Of a stretch of DNA of 64,000 bases, positions 37,867 to 47,670 are shown piece after piece. Position 1 is the first letter of the stretch. The number at the start of each line of letters is the position of its first letter. Both the position numbers and the translations under genes were made by a program. The stretch lies in NCBI RefSeq assembly GCF_041154485.1, contig NZ_AP028669.1, forward strand, positions 1,178,001 through 1,242,000. Direction: 5' to 3'. Source of the DNA: Variovorax sp. V93 (GTDB taxonomy: Bacteria > Pseudomonadota > Gammaproteobacteria > Burkholderiales > Burkholderiaceae_C). The notes below the pieces were generated by a model that saw nothing but the letters and a program-made list of their open reading frames with translations, did no database searches and was not told the origin of the DNA.

Positions 37867-38199
37867 ATGACCGACTCCGAATACATGGACCGCGCCGAAG
37901 CCGCGCTCGCCGCCATCGAGCTGGGCTGCGATCGCATCAACGATGCGACCGACGCCGACATCGACAACCAGCGCGTGGGCGGCATGATCACGATTTCATT
38001 CAAGAACGGCAGCCAGCTGATCGTGAACCTGCAGAAGCCCCTGCAGGAAATCTGGCTTGCCGCGCGCTCCGGCGGCTACCACTACCGCTACGACGGCAAG
38101 GCCTGGGTCGACACCAAGACGGGCGAGGAATTCTTCGGAAATCTTTCGCGTGAGGCGAGCCTTCAGGCCGGGCAGCCGCTGGAGTTTGCGGCTGCCTGA
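37867..38199 (+). CDS. cyaY: Iron donor protein CyaY (bacterial frataxin)
   Basis: This 110-residue cytoplasmic iron-binding protein modulates Fe-S cluster assembly on IscS/IscU. The acidic helix [18 protein letters not shown] and the beta-sheet signature [15 protein letters not shown], then [16 protein letters not shown], are clear. The start at 37867 is chosen as the family start; a further in-frame start upstream would overlap lptM. It is convergent with the PBP1a gene, ending 10 bases away. Confidence 0.95.
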   Translation: MTDSEYMDRAEAALAAIELGCDRINDATDADIDNQRVGGMITISFKNGSQLIVNLQKPLQEIWLAARSGGYHYRYDGKAWVDTKTGEEFFGNLSREASLQAGQPLEFAAA

Positions 38200-38209
38200 A
38201 CCATCAGTT

Positions 38210-40618
38210 TCAGTTCCTGAAGAGGTCGAGGATGCGATTGCGCTCCTCGGGCGGCGGGGGCGGGCTCACCGGAACACCGCTCAGGGACTCGGCCGGCGGC
38301 GATGACGGCGTGTCCACGCCGAGGCTGGACACGCCGCGGCCCGGCGCGTAGTCGTCGTAGTACCACTCGCCGCCCACACTCACGACGCCGGACGGCGGCG
38401 TGGCGGAAAGATCGGTCACGGGCACGCCCTTGATCGCCGTTTCCATGTAGTTGATCCAGATCGGCAGGCTCAGGCCGCCGCCGGTTTCGCGGTCGCCCAG
38501 GTTGCGCGGCGTGTCGTATCCGATCCAGGAGATGGCCGTCATCGTGGGCTGGAAGCCGGCGAACCAGGCATCGAGCGAGTCGTTGGTGGTGCCGGTCTTG
38601 CCGTAGAGGTCGGGCCGCTTGAGCATGGCCTGGGCCTTGGCGGCGGTGCCGGCGCGCGCCACCGACTGCAGCAGCGTGTCCATGATGAATGCGTTGCGCT
38701 GGGGAATGGCGCGGATCGTTTCGTTGAGCAGCGGCGGCTGCTTGTCGACCAGCACCTTGTCCTTGTGGTCGGTGATGCGCGTCACCAGGTAGGGATTGAC
38801 GCGGTAGCCGCCGTTGGCGAACACCGAATAGGCGGTGGCCATCTGCATCGGCGTGACCGCGCCGGCGCCCAGCGCCATCGGCAGGTAGGCCGGGTGCTTG
38901 TCCTTGTCGAAGCCGAAATTGGTGATCCATTCCTGGGCGTAGCGCGTACCGATCGACTGCAGGATGCGGATCGAGACCAGGTTCTTCGATTTCATGAGCG
39001 CGGTGCGCATCGACATCGGGCCGTCGTAGCCCCCGCCGTAGTTCTTGGGCTCCCAGGGCTGGCCGCCGGTGGTGCCGGCATCGAAGAACAGGGGCCCGTC
39101 GTTGATGACCGTGGCCGGCGTGAAGCCCTTTTCGAGCGCAGCCGAATAGATGAAGGGCTTGAAGCTCGAGCCCGGCTGGCGCCAGGCCTGCGTGACGTGG
39201 TTGAACTTGTTCTTGCCGAAATCGAATCCGCCCACCAGCGCCTTGATGGCGCCGTCGCGCGGATCCATGGCGACGAAGGCGCCTTCCACTTCGGGCAGCT
39301 GGGTGATTTCCCAGGTGTTCTTGGGCGTCTTCACCACGCGGATCACCGCGCCGCGCCGAATCTTGATGTTGGGCGGCGCCTTGTCGGAAAGGCCGGACTG
39401 TGCGGGCTTGAGGCCCTCACCCGTGATCTGCACCGGGTCGCCGTTGCCGCGCACGGCCGAGATTTCCTTGGCATTGGCCTTGAGCACCACCGCCGCCATC
39501 ACGTCGCCGTTGTCGGGATGGTCGGTCAGGGCGTCGTCCACCGCATCGTCGAGTTCCTTCGGGTCGTTGGGCAAATCGACGAATTTCTCGGGGCCGCGGT
39601 AAATCTGGCGCCGCTCGTAATCCATGATGCCCTTGCGCAGGGCCTTGTATGCCGCAGCCTGGTCGGCGGCGACCAGCGAGGTGTAGACCTTGAGTCCGCG
39701 CGTGTAGGTGCTGTCGCCATACTGCGCATACATCAGCTGGCGCACGGTTTCAGCCACGTATTCGGCGTGCAGCCGGTTCGGGTCGGCCGCATCGCGCAGG
39801 TGCAATTCCTCTTTCTTGGCTTCGGCGGCCTGCTCGGCGGTGATGAAGCCTGCATCCTGCATGCGGTCGATCACATAGAACTGGCGGCCACGCGCGCGCT
39901 GCGGGTTGTTGACGGGGTTGTTTGCGCCCGGCGCCTTCGGCAGGCCCGCCAGCATGGCCGCCTGCGCAATGGAGAGCTCCTGCAGCGGCTTGCCGAAATA
40001 CGCTTCGGATGCGGCCGCGAAGCCGTAGGCGCGGTTGCCCAGGTAGATCTGGTTCAGGTAGATCTCGAAGATCTGGTCCTTGGTGAGCAGGTGCTCCAGC
40101 TTGAAGGTGAGCAGCACCTCGTAGATCTTGCGGGTCAGCGTTTTCTCGGAGCTCAGGTAGACGTTGCGCGCCACCTGCATCGTGATGGTCGACGCGCCCT
40201 GGCTCTTCACGCGGTTCATGTTGGCCAGCCCGGCGCGCACCATGCCCTTGTAGTCGACGCCGCCATGGTCGTAGAAGCGCGTGTCTTCAGCAGCCAACAC
40301 CGCCTCCTTCACGAGCTTGGGGATTGCCGCGATCGGGGTTAGATTGCGTCGCTCCTCGCCGAATTCGCCAATCAGGATGCCCTCCGCGGAGAAGACCCGC
40401 AGCGGCAGTTTCGGCCGGTAGTCCGACAGCTCGGAGATGTCGGGAAGGTTGGGATAGGCCACAGCCAGGGCGACGGCGATCACGCACAGCAACGCCAGAA
40501 CACCGGCCGCGGCGATGCCGAACCCCCAGACCATGAAGCGCAGCAGCCATTTCAGCCAGGCTGGTCGTGTGGAAGGAGGGGTCTTGGCTGGCCCTTTGGG
40601 GCGTGAAGTTTCTTGCAT
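38210..40618 (-). CDS. mrcA: Penicillin-binding protein 1a (bifunctional peptidoglycan synthase)
   Basis: This 802-residue class A penicillin-binding protein has one N-terminal membrane anchor (LLRFMVWGFGIAAAGVLALLCVIAVALAVAY). The glycosyltransferase domain includes AVLAAEDTRFYDHGGVDYKGMVRA and GASTITMQVARNVYLS, with EDTRFYDH as the catalytic motif. The transpeptidase domain has SXXK as SSFKP (about residue 483), SMRTALMKSKN, and KTGTTNDS as the KTG motif. It polymerises and crosslinks peptidoglycan in the periplasm. An in-frame GTG six codons upstream (40636) is an alternative start. A TATAAT hexamer (minus strand, 40642-40647) lies so close that the transcript must have a very short leader. 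Confidence 0.95.
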   Translation of the reverse strand: MQETSRPKGPAKTPPSTRPAWLKWLLRFMVWGFGIAAAGVLALLCVIAVALAVAYPNLPDISELSDYRPKLPLRVFSAEGILIGEFGEERRNLTPIAAIPKLVKEAVLAAEDTRFYDHGGVDYKGMVRAGLANMNRVKSQGASTITMQVARNVYLSSEKTLTRKIYEVLLTFKLEHLLTKDQIFEIYLNQIYLGNRAYGFAAASEAYFGKPLQELSIAQAAMLAGLPKAPGANNPVNNPQRARGRQFYVIDRMQDAGFITAEQAAEAKKEELHLRDAADPNRLHAEYVAETVRQLMYAQYGDSTYTRGLKVYTSLVAADQAAAYKALRKGIMDYERRQIYRGPEKFVDLPNDPKELDDAVDDALTDHPDNGDVMAAVVLKANAKEISAVRGNGDPVQITGEGLKPAQSGLSDKAPPNIKIRRGAVIRVVKTPKNTWEITQLPEVEGAFVAMDPRDGAIKALVGGFDFGKNKFNHVTQAWRQPGSSFKPFIYSAALEKGFTPATVINDGPLFFDAGTTGGQPWEPKNYGGGYDGPMSMRTALMKSKNLVSIRILQSIGTRYAQEWITNFGFDKDKHPAYLPMALGAGAVTPMQMATAYSVFANGGYRVNPYLVTRITDHKDKVLVDKQPPLLNETIRAIPQRNAFIMDTLLQSVARAGTAAKAQAMLKRPDLYGKTGTTNDSLDAWFAGFQPTMTAISWIGYDTPRNLGDRETGGGLSLPIWINYMETAIKGVPVTDLSATPPSGVVSVGGEWYYDDYAPGRGVSSLGVDTPSSPPAESLSGVPVSPPPPPEERNRILDLFRN

Positions 40619-40641
40619 GTGGGCCCGGGGAGTCACCGCAC

Positions 40642-40647
40642 ATTATA
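40642..40647 (-). promoter_or_regulatory. TATAAT -10 element of the PBP1a gene
   Basis: Exact TATAAT on the minus strand, 23 bases upstream of the ATG, preceded by TTTT. No good -35 hexamer is seen at normal spacing. The rest of the 240-base gap to pilM holds a TTGACA at 40738-40743 on the plus strand but no matching -10. Confidence 0.45.
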
Positions 40648-40858
40648 AAAAGCCGCCCCCTTGCCACGGGCCGAACTTGGGTGCATCGTTTTGCGGGCTA
40701 AACCAAAAGTTACCAAATGTGGCTTCGGCGTCAGCTTTTGACAACGGTCCGCCATTTTGCCGGCGGGGGTTGCTTGGTCGCCGGTACGCCTGCTGCTAGC
40801 ATGCAACCGAACGCAAATTTTTCCATTGGTTACAAATGCAGGGGTAAAGGGACCTAAC

Positions 40859-41938
40859 TTGGCTGCTTTCGGATCATTGTTTCGCCGTCAGAACGCCCCC
40901 ATGCTCGGCCTGGATGTCAGCTCCTCCAGCGTGAAGCTGGTCGAGCTCGGCCGTGAAGCCAGTGGCAAGCTGGTTCTCGAGCGCTGCGCGATCGAACCCC
41001 TGGAACGGGGTTGGATCACCGACGGCAACGTCGAGAAGTTCGACGAAGTGGCCGAAGCCGTCCGCCGCGTCGTGCGCAAGAGCGGCACCCGCACCCGCAA
41101 CGTCGCGCTGGCGCTGCCTCCTTCGGCGGTCATCACCAAGAAGATCATTCTTCCGGGCGGCATGAGCGAGCAGGAGCTCGAAATCCAGGTCGAGTCCGAA
41201 GCCAACCAGTACATCCCGTTCTCGCTCGACGAAGTCAGCCTCGATTTCTGCGTCACCGGGCAGAGCACCGCCTCTGCCGGCGACGTCGAGGTGCTGATTG
41301 CCGCGTCCCGCAAGGAAAAGGTCCAGGACCGCGAAGGCCTGGCCGAAGCGGCCGGGCTGAAGGCGGTGATCCTCGACGTCGAGTCCTATGCCTCCCGGCT
41401 CGCGACCGCCCGCCTGATCGAGCAATTGCCCGGCAAGGGCCTCGATGCCGTGGTGGCGCTTTTCGAAGTGGGTGCCTTCACCACCAGCATGCAGGTGCTG
41501 CGCAACCAGGAAGTGCTGTACGACCGCGACCAGGCTTTCGGCGGCGCGCAGCTGACCCAGCTGATCGTGCGCCAGTACGGTTTCTCGGCCGAAGAGGCCG
41601 AAGCCAAGAAACGCAGCGGCGACCTGCCCGACGACTACGGCTCAGGCGTCCTGAAGCCCTTCGTGGAAAGCATCGCGCAGGAAATTGCCCGTGCGCTGCA
41701 GTTCTTCTTCACCAGCACGCCCCACAACCGTGTGGACTACGTGCTGCTTGCAGGCGGCTCGGCGTCGCTGCCCAGCCTGGCCAGCGCCGTGACGCGCCAG
41801 ACATCGTTCGCCTGTTCGCTCGTGAACCCGTTCGACGGCATGGAACTGGGTCCGAACATCCGCGAGAAGAAGGTTCGGCGCGAAGCGCCTTCCTACCTGA
41901 CCTCTTGCGGTCTGGCCATGCGGAGGTTCGTGCAGTGA
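40859..41938 (+). CDS. pilM: Type IV pilus inner-membrane platform protein PilM
   Basis: This 359-residue actin-like cytoplasmic protein links the type IV pilus alignment complex to the motor by binding PilN. The nucleotide-binding LGLDVSSSSVKLVEL and AGGSASLPSLASAV match the FtsA/PilM fold. I choose the TTG start at 40859 because the resulting N-terminus (MAAFGSLFRRQNAPMLGLD) is family-like and AAAGGGA lies upstream. The ATG at 40902 would remove this segment and has no ribosome binding site. The gene is divergent from the PBP1a gene, as in Pseudomonas and other proteobacteria. Its stop overlaps pilN as GTGA. Confidence 0.93.
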   Translation: MAAFGSLFRRQNAPMLGLDVSSSSVKLVELGREASGKLVLERCAIEPLERGWITDGNVEKFDEVAEAVRRVVRKSGTRTRNVALALPPSAVITKKIILPGGMSEQELEIQVESEANQYIPFSLDEVSLDFCVTGQSTASAGDVEVLIAASRKEKVQDREGLAEAAGLKAVILDVESYASRLATARLIEQLPGKGLDAVVALFEVGAFTTSMQVLRNQEVLYDRDQAFGGAQLTQLIVRQYGFSAEEAEAKKRSGDLPDDYGSGVLKPFVESIAQEIARALQFFFTSTPHNRVDYVLLAGGSASLPSLASAVTRQTSFACSLVNPFDGMELGPNIREKKVRREAPSYLTSCGLAMRRFVQ

Positions 41939-42555
41939 TCCTCATCAACCTGCTTCCGCATCGCGAAGCCGCGCGCAAGCGGCGCCGCGAAGCGTTCTAC
42001 GGCACCCTGGGCGCAGCCGCCTTGCTGGGCGTGCTGATCGCCGGCCTGGGCTATCTGTGGTTCGAGGCTCAGATCTCGGCCCAGCAGGCCAAGAACAATT
42101 TCCTGAAGACCGAGATCACCAAGCTCGAAGTCGAAATCAAGGAAATCTCGACCCTGCAGGAAGAAATTGCCGCGCTGCGCGCACGCCAGCAGGCGGTCGA
42201 AGACCTCCAGGGCGACCGCAACCTGCCGGTGCACCTGCTCAACGAACTGGTTCGCCAGCTGCCCGACGGCGTCTACCTGACCAGCATGAAGCAGGACAAC
42301 CAGACCGTCACGCTGCAGGGCATGGCACAGTCGAACGAGCGCGTCTCGGAGCTGCTGCGCAACCTGGGCAACAACAGTTCGTGGCTGGTCAAGCCCGAAC
42401 TGGTCGAAATCACTTCCGCGACGGTGAGCCTGAGTCAGCGCGACCAGCGCCGCGTGGCGAACTTCACGATGCGCATCGGCCTCAAGCGGCCGACCGACGC
42501 GCAGAAGGCCGCCGCCGACAAGGCGCTGGCTGCAGCGGCGCCAGTCAAGGGGTAG
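41935..42555 (+). CDS. pilN: Type IV pilus protein PilN
   Basis: This 206-residue bitopic inner-membrane protein has the short cytoplasmic INLLPHRE motif that binds PilM, a single membrane segment (AAALLGVLIAGLGYLWF), then a periplasmic coiled coil (about residues 45-95) and a ferredoxin-like domain that pairs with PilO. The start is GTG overlapping the pilM stop. The PilM-binding sequence MILINLLPHRE is perfectly placed at the N-terminus. Confidence 0.95.
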   Translation: MILINLLPHREAARKRRREAFYGTLGAAALLGVLIAGLGYLWFEAQISAQQAKNNFLKTEITKLEVEIKEISTLQEEIAALRARQQAVEDLQGDRNLPVHLLNELVRQLPDGVYLTSMKQDNQTVTLQGMAQSNERVSELLRNLGNNSSWLVKPELVEITSATVSLSQRDQRRVANFTMRIGLKRPTDAQKAAADKALAAAAPVKG

Positions 42556-42562
42556 ACGGATC

Positions 42563-43246
42563 ATGGCAAGCAATCGCCCCTCTCAAAAAATGGACGTCGG
42601 CGCGGCGCTGCGCGGCTTCGGCGACCAGTTCCGCAACCTGAACCCGAACGACCCGTCCGCATGGCCGGCGGTGCCCCGCTACGCCCTGTGCCTGGCGGTG
42701 ACCGCGCTGGTGCTGGCCGGCCTGTGGTTCCTCTGGCTCACCAATTCGAACGACGAGCTCGAGAGCGAGCGCGCCAAGGAAGTCACGCTGCGCGCCGACT
42801 ACCAGAAGAAGGTGGCGCTGGCCGCCAACCTCGATCTGCTGAAGAAGCAGCGCGAGCAGGTGCAGCAATACGTGACGCTGCTCGAGAAGCAGCTGCCCAG
42901 CAAGGCGGAAATGGACGCATTGCTGTCCGACATCAACCAGGCCGGCCTCGGACGCAGCCTGCAGTTCGAGCTGTTCCGCCCGGGACAGGTTTCGGTGAAG
43001 GACTACTACGCGGAACTGCCGATCGCCGTGCGTGTGACCGGCCGCTACCACGACATCGGCTCCTTCGCCGCCGACATCGCGAGCCTCTCGCGCATCGTGA
43101 CGCTGAACAACCTCACGATCACTCCGCAGCAAAAAGACAAGGACGGCACCCTCACGATGGATGCCACGGCACGCACCTACCGCTATCTCGATGACGAAGA
43201 GCGAGCGGCCCAGAAACGCGCCGCGGCGCCGAAGGCGAAGAAATGA
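42563..43246 (+). CDS. pilO: Type IV pilus protein PilO
   Basis: This 227-residue bitopic inner-membrane protein has a cytoplasmic N-terminus, a membrane segment (ALCLAVTALVLAGLWFLWL), a periplasmic coiled coil (ELESERAKEVTLRADYQKKVALAANL) and a C-terminal domain with the typical YHDIGSFAADIASLSRIVTLNN. It dimerises with PilN to form the alignment subcomplex. It overlaps pilP by four bases. Confidence 0.95.
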   Translation: MASNRPSQKMDVGAALRGFGDQFRNLNPNDPSAWPAVPRYALCLAVTALVLAGLWFLWLTNSNDELESERAKEVTLRADYQKKVALAANLDLLKKQREQVQQYVTLLEKQLPSKAEMDALLSDINQAGLGRSLQFELFRPGQVSVKDYYAELPIAVRVTGRYHDIGSFAADIASLSRIVTLNNLTITPQQKDKDGTLTMDATARTYRYLDDEERAAQKRAAAPKAKK

Positions 43247-43785
43247 GGACGACCGCCAAACTCCTTTGGCTGGTTGCGGCCGCCCTGGGCCTGAGCGCCT
43301 GCGCCGACTCGGAGCAGGAAGACCTGCGCCGCTGGATGGTCGAGCAGCGCGCCCAGGTCAAGCCCACGGTGCCGCCGATCACGGAACCCAAGAAATTCAC
43401 CCCCCAGGCCTACACCGAGGGCGCGGCGTTCGAGCCGTTCAACCTGCTGAAGCTGACCCAGGCGCTGCGCCGGGAATCGAACCAGCCCAGCACGTCGGAA
43501 CTGATCGCCCCCGAGCTTGTGCGCCGCAAGGAGGCGCTCGAAGCCTTCCCGCTCGACTCGATGGCCATGGTGGGCAGCATGAACCGCAACGGCCAGCCGG
43601 TGGCGCTGGTTCGCGTCGACAAGCTGCTCTACAAGGTGCGGGTGGGCGAGTACCTGGGCCTCAACTACGGGCGCATTACCCGTATCAACGAAACCGAAAT
43701 CGCCCTGCGTGAGATCGTGCAGGACGCCGCCGGTGAATGGATCGAACGCGTGGCGACATTGCAGCTGCAAGAGAGTGCGAAATGA
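43243..43785 (+). CDS. pilP: Type IV pilus lipoprotein PilP
   Basis: This 180-residue inner-membrane lipoprotein has a signal peptide (MRTTAKLLWLVAAALGLSAC) with the lipobox LSAC. A natively extended segment that runs along PilNO follows, then a C-terminal beta-sandwich (about residues 100-175: MVGSMNRNGQPVALVRVDKLLYKVRVGEYLGLNYGRI) that contacts the secretin PilQ. It overlaps pilO and pilQ by four bases on either side. Confidence 0.95.
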   Translation: MRTTAKLLWLVAAALGLSACADSEQEDLRRWMVEQRAQVKPTVPPITEPKKFTPQAYTEGAAFEPFNLLKLTQALRRESNQPSTSELIAPELVRRKEALEAFPLDSMAMVGSMNRNGQPVALVRVDKLLYKVRVGEYLGLNYGRITRINETEIALREIVQDAAGEWIERVATLQLQESAK

Positions 43786-45932
43786 ATCATAAAAAATCAA
43801 CGATGGCACAGCGGCTGCGAGCTGCGGGGCTGGGTCTGCTGGCACTTGGCGCTTTCGCTTTGGCCCATGCGCAAAACGCCATCGAGGCGGTGACCAGTTC
43901 GACGCAGTCCGGCGCGGAGGTGATCCGCATCGACCTCGCCCAGCCGCTCACGGCCCTGCCGACCGGCTTCGCCGTGCAGACGCCGGCGCGCATCGCGCTC
44001 GATTTCCCGGGCGTCACCAACGCCATCGGCCGCTCCGCCATTGAGGTGAACCAGGGCAACCTGCGTTCCGTCAATGTGGTTCAGGCCGGCGAGCGCAGCC
44101 GGGTGGTGCTCAACCTCAAGCAGGCAACCGCATACAAGACCGAGATCCAGGGCAAGTCGCTGCTGGTGATTCTCGAGCCCGCGGCCGGCACCGCGCTGGC
44201 GTCGTCCACGCCCACCGTCTTTGCCGAGAACCGCAACCGCGACACCCTGCCGCTGCGCGACGTCGACTTCCGCCTGGGCGCGGACAACACCGGCCGCGTG
44301 ATCGTCGACCTGCCGAACAACCAGGTGGGCGTCGACGTCCGCCAGCAGGGCAAGAACCTGGTGGTCGAGTTCACCAAGTCGACCCTGCCCGAAGGACTGC
44401 GTCGCCGCCTCGACGTGGCCGACTTCAACACGCCGGTGCAGCTGATCACCTCGCAGCAGTCGGGCGACCGCGTGCGCATGACGATCGAGGCCAAGGGCGA
44501 CTGGGAGCACAGCGCCTACCAGAGCGAAAACCAGTTCGTGGTGGAGGTTCGCGCCCGCAAGGTGGACCCGACCAAGCTGACGCAGGGCGTGGGCTACACC
44601 GGCGAGAAGCTCTCGCTGAACTTCCAGAACATCGAGATCCGCTCGCTGCTGCAGGTGATCGCCGACTTCACCAACTTCAACATCGTGACCTCCGACTCGG
44701 TCACCGGCGCGCTGACGCTGCGGCTGAAGGACGTGCCCTGGGACCAGGCCCTGGACATCATCATGCAGGCGAAGAACCTGGGCATGCGCAAGAACGGCAG
44801 CGTGCTGTGGATCGCTCCCAAGGACGAGATCAACGCCAAGGAAAAGCTCGAATTCGAGGCCAAGGCCGCCATCGAGAACCTGGAGCCGGTGCGCACCCAG
44901 TCGTTCCAGCTCAACTACACCAAGGCGATCGCCATTGCGCAGGGCCTGACCGGCACCGGCGCCTCGGCCGGCGGTGGGGGCGGCTCCGGCACCACCACGC
45001 GCATCCTGAGCCCGCGCGGCAGCGTGATCGCCGAGTCGCGCACCAACCAGCTGTTCGTGTCGGACATCCCGTCGCGCCTGGCGCAGGTGGCCGACCTGAT
45101 CCAGAAGCTCGACATTCCGGTTCGCCAGGTGCTGATCGAGGCGCGGATCGTGGAAGCCTCCGACACCTTCGGCAAGTCGCTGGGCGTGCGGCTCGGCGGC
45201 GGTATTGCTGGCGAGCGCTTCGCCTCCTCGTCGGGGAACCGGGCCTTCGCCAACCTGGGCATGATGCCCACGGTCACCGCAGGTACCAACGGCAGCGGAA
45301 ACACTGCGACGACCACCTGGACCAACTCCAACTTCATCAACCTGCCCGCAGGCGATGCCGGCGGCACCGGCAATGCGGCAGGCACCTTCGCGATCTCGCT
45401 GTTCAACTCGAGCTTTTCGCGCATGCTGAACCTCGAGATCTCGGCGCTCGAGGCCGACGGCAAGGGCAAGCTGGTCTCGAGCCCCCGCGTCATCACGGCC
45501 GACCAGACCAAGGCGCTGATCGAGCAGGGCGAGGAAATTCCCTACCAGCAGGCCACGTCCAGCGGCGCCACCTCCATTTCGTTCCGCAAGGCGGTGCTGA
45601 AGCTCGAGGTCACGCCGCAGATCACGCCCGAAGGCAACATCATCCTCACGCTCGACGTGAGCAAGGATGCCCGCGGTGTCAACACCTCGGCCGGCCCGGC
45701 CATCAACACCAAGCACGTGCAGACCGAGGTGCTGGTCGAGAACGGCGGCACGGTCGTCATCGGTGGTATCTTCGAACTCACCGAAACCAATGACGAATCG
45801 CGCGTGCCGGTGCTGGGTGAAGTGCCCTACCTGGGTGCACTGTTCCGCAAGCGCGAACGCGTTGCCAACAAGACCGAAATGCTCGTCTTTATCACTCCGA
45901 AGATGATTACCGACCGCAACGCCGCGCGCTGA
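43782..45932 (+). CDS. pilQ: Type IV pilus secretin PilQ
   Basis: This 716-residue outer-membrane secretin forms the multimeric gate through which the pilus passes. A signal peptide ends near AHAQ. Two AMIN-type peptidoglycan-binding regions (residues about 30-270), N0/STN and N1 domains follow (LNFQNIEIRSLLQVIADFTNFNIV). The secretin domain ends with the signature VPVLGEVPYLGALFRKRERVANKTEMLVFITPKMI. A glycine-rich linker (GGGGGSG) lies near residue 405. The start overlaps the pilP stop. It is the last pil gene; aroK begins 23 bases later. Confidence 0.96.
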   Translation: MNHKKSTMAQRLRAAGLGLLALGAFALAHAQNAIEAVTSSTQSGAEVIRIDLAQPLTALPTGFAVQTPARIALDFPGVTNAIGRSAIEVNQGNLRSVNVVQAGERSRVVLNLKQATAYKTEIQGKSLLVILEPAAGTALASSTPTVFAENRNRDTLPLRDVDFRLGADNTGRVIVDLPNNQVGVDVRQQGKNLVVEFTKSTLPEGLRRRLDVADFNTPVQLITSQQSGDRVRMTIEAKGDWEHSAYQSENQFVVEVRARKVDPTKLTQGVGYTGEKLSLNFQNIEIRSLLQVIADFTNFNIVTSDSVTGALTLRLKDVPWDQALDIIMQAKNLGMRKNGSVLWIAPKDEINAKEKLEFEAKAAIENLEPVRTQSFQLNYTKAIAIAQGLTGTGASAGGGGGSGTTTRILSPRGSVIAESRTNQLFVSDIPSRLAQVADLIQKLDIPVRQVLIEARIVEASDTFGKSLGVRLGGGIAGERFASSSGNRAFANLGMMPTVTAGTNGSGNTATTTWTNSNFINLPAGDAGGTGNAAGTFAISLFNSSFSRMLNLEISALEADGKGKLVSSPRVITADQTKALIEQGEEIPYQQATSSGATSISFRKAVLKLEVTPQITPEGNIILTLDVSKDARGVNTSAGPAINTKHVQTEVLVENGGTVVIGGIFELTETNDESRVPVLGEVPYLGALFRKRERVANKTEMLVFITPKMITDRNAAR

Positions 45933-45955
45933 CGCGCGGGCGTAGCAGCCACCGC

Positions 45956-46504
45956 GTGGCGATCGCACTCGTCGGGTTGCCCGGCGCCGGAAAGTCCGCA
46001 GTGGGCCGGCGCCTGGGCGCACGCCTGGACCTTCCCTTCGTCGACACCGACCACGTGATCGAGCAGCGCATCGGCTGCTCGATCCGCGACTACTTCGAGC
46101 GCGAGGGCGAAATCGCCTTCCGCGACCTCGAGCAGGCCGTCATCGCAGACCTCGCCGTCCGGCCCCACGGCGTGCTGGCCACGGGTGGCGGCGCCGTGCT
46201 GCGCGAGGCCAACCGCCGGCAGCTGCGCGACCACTTCCATGTGATCTACCTGCGCTCCTCGCCCGAAGACCTGTTCCGGCGCCTGCGCCACGACGTCAAG
46301 CGGCCTCTGCTGCAGGTGGCCGATCCGCTGGGGCGGCTGCGCGAACTGCACGATGCCCGCGATCCGCTCTATCGCGAGACGGCCCACGAGGTGGTCGACA
46401 CCGGCCGCCCCTCGATCACCATGCTGGTGAACATCATCGTGATGCAGCTGGAGCTCGCCGGCATCGTGGCCGCGGGCACGCCGCCCGAAGAGCCCTCCGA
46501 CTGA
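45956..46504 (+). CDS. aroK: Shikimate kinase I
   Basis: This 182-residue P-loop kinase phosphorylates shikimate in aromatic amino acid synthesis. Walker A GLPGAGKS lies at residues 7-14; the shikimate-binding DTDHVIEQR and the ATGGGAVLREANR motif are present. The start is GTG at 45956, the only codon giving the family N-terminus (MAIALVGLPGAGKS). It follows pilQ and precedes aroB by 31 bases, the classic pilMNOPQ-aroKB order. Confidence 0.96.
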   Translation: MAIALVGLPGAGKSAVGRRLGARLDLPFVDTDHVIEQRIGCSIRDYFEREGEIAFRDLEQAVIADLAVRPHGVLATGGGAVLREANRRQLRDHFHVIYLRSSPEDLFRRLRHDVKRPLLQVADPLGRLRELHDARDPLYRETAHEVVDTGRPSITMLVNIIVMQLELAGIVAAGTPPEEPSD

Positions 46505-46535
46505 AGCGCCGGCGCGCAGCGCCTAAACTCGCTGC

Positions 46536-47648
46536 ATGCCATTGCCCGCACCCTCCGCACCGCCAGAACGCGTCGACATCCAGCTCGGCGAACGCAGCTA
46601 CCCGATCCTGATCGGCGCCGGCCTGCTGGACGACCCCCAGAGCTTCGCCGCCGTGCCCGCGGCCGCCAGTGCGCTGGTCGTCAGCAACACCACGGTGGCG
46701 CCGCTCTACGCCCAGGCCTTGCGAGCGGCGTTGGCCGGGCGCTTCCGCACCGTGCACCTGCTCGAGCTGCCCGACGGCGAGGTGCACAAGAACCTTGAGA
46801 CCCTGAACCTCATCTTCGATGCGCTGCTCGGCCACGGCAGTGACCGCAAGACCGTGCTGTTCGCCCTGGGCGGCGGCGTGGTGGGCGACATGACGGGCTT
46901 TGCCGCCGCCAGCTACATGCGCGGCGTACCCTTTGTGCAGGTGCCGACCACGCTGCTGGCGCAGGTCGATTCGTCGGTCGGCGGCAAGACCGCCATCAAC
47001 CACCCGCTCGGAAAGAACATGATCGGCGCGTTCTACCAGCCGCAGCTGGTGGTGTGCGACCTGGGCACGCTGCAGACGCTGCCGCCGCGCGAGCTCAGCG
47101 CGGGCCTGGCCGAGGTCATCAAGTACGGTCCGATCCACGACATGGCTTTCTTCGACTGGATCGAGGCGAATGTCGACGCGCTGGTGGCGCGCGAGCCGGC
47201 GGCACTCGCCTACGCGGTCAAGCGCAGCTGCGAGATCAAGGCGCTGGTCGTCGGCCAGGACGAGCGCGAGACCGGCCTGCGGGCCATCCTGAACTTCGGC
47301 CACACCTTCGGCCATGCGATCGAGTCGGGCCTGGGCTACGGCGAGTGGCTGCATGGCGAAGCGGTCGGCTGCGGCATGGTGATGGCGGCGCACCTGTCGC
47401 AGCGGCTCGGCGGCGTCGATGCGGCGTTCGTCGAACGGCTCACGCGGCTGATCGGGCGTGCCGGCCTGCCGACCGTCGGCCCCGCGCTGGGAGCGGAGCG
47501 CTATCTCGAACTGATGCGGGTCGACAAGAAATCCGAAGCCGGCGAGATCCGCTTCGTGGTGATCGACAAACCGGGCTCCGCTGCCGTCAGCAGCGCGCCC
47601 GATGCGCTGGTGCGCGAAGTGCTCGCGCGGTGCTGCCAGGCGGAATGA
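46536..47648 (+). CDS. aroB: 3-Dehydroquinate synthase
   Basis: This 370-residue NAD- and metal-dependent enzyme makes 3-dehydroquinate, the first ring of the shikimate pathway. [21 protein letters not shown] (NAD site), [20 protein letters not shown], and metal ligands in KYGPIHD and [10 protein letters not shown] are intact. It is followed by dgt with a 22-base gap, so the shikimate, dgt and downstream genes look like one long transcript. Confidence 0.97.
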   Translation: MPLPAPSAPPERVDIQLGERSYPILIGAGLLDDPQSFAAVPAAASALVVSNTTVAPLYAQALRAALAGRFRTVHLLELPDGEVHKNLETLNLIFDALLGHGSDRKTVLFALGGGVVGDMTGFAAASYMRGVPFVQVPTTLLAQVDSSVGGKTAINHPLGKNMIGAFYQPQLVVCDLGTLQTLPPRELSAGLAEVIKYGPIHDMAFFDWIEANVDALVAREPAALAYAVKRSCEIKALVVGQDERETGLRAILNFGHTFGHAIESGLGYGEWLHGEAVGCGMVMAAHLSQRLGGVDAAFVERLTRLIGRAGLPTVGPALGAERYLELMRVDKKSEAGEIRFVVIDKPGSAAVSSAPDALVREVLARCCQAE

Positions 47649-47670
47649 GCGCGGCGCCGAGGGTGCACCG

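Noticed and set aside
40738..40802. TTGACA and TAGCAT elements considered as a pilM promoter.
   Set aside because: TTGACA has no -10 at proper spacing, and TAGCAT pairs only with a poor -35 (TTGGTC). Support is too weak for a call.
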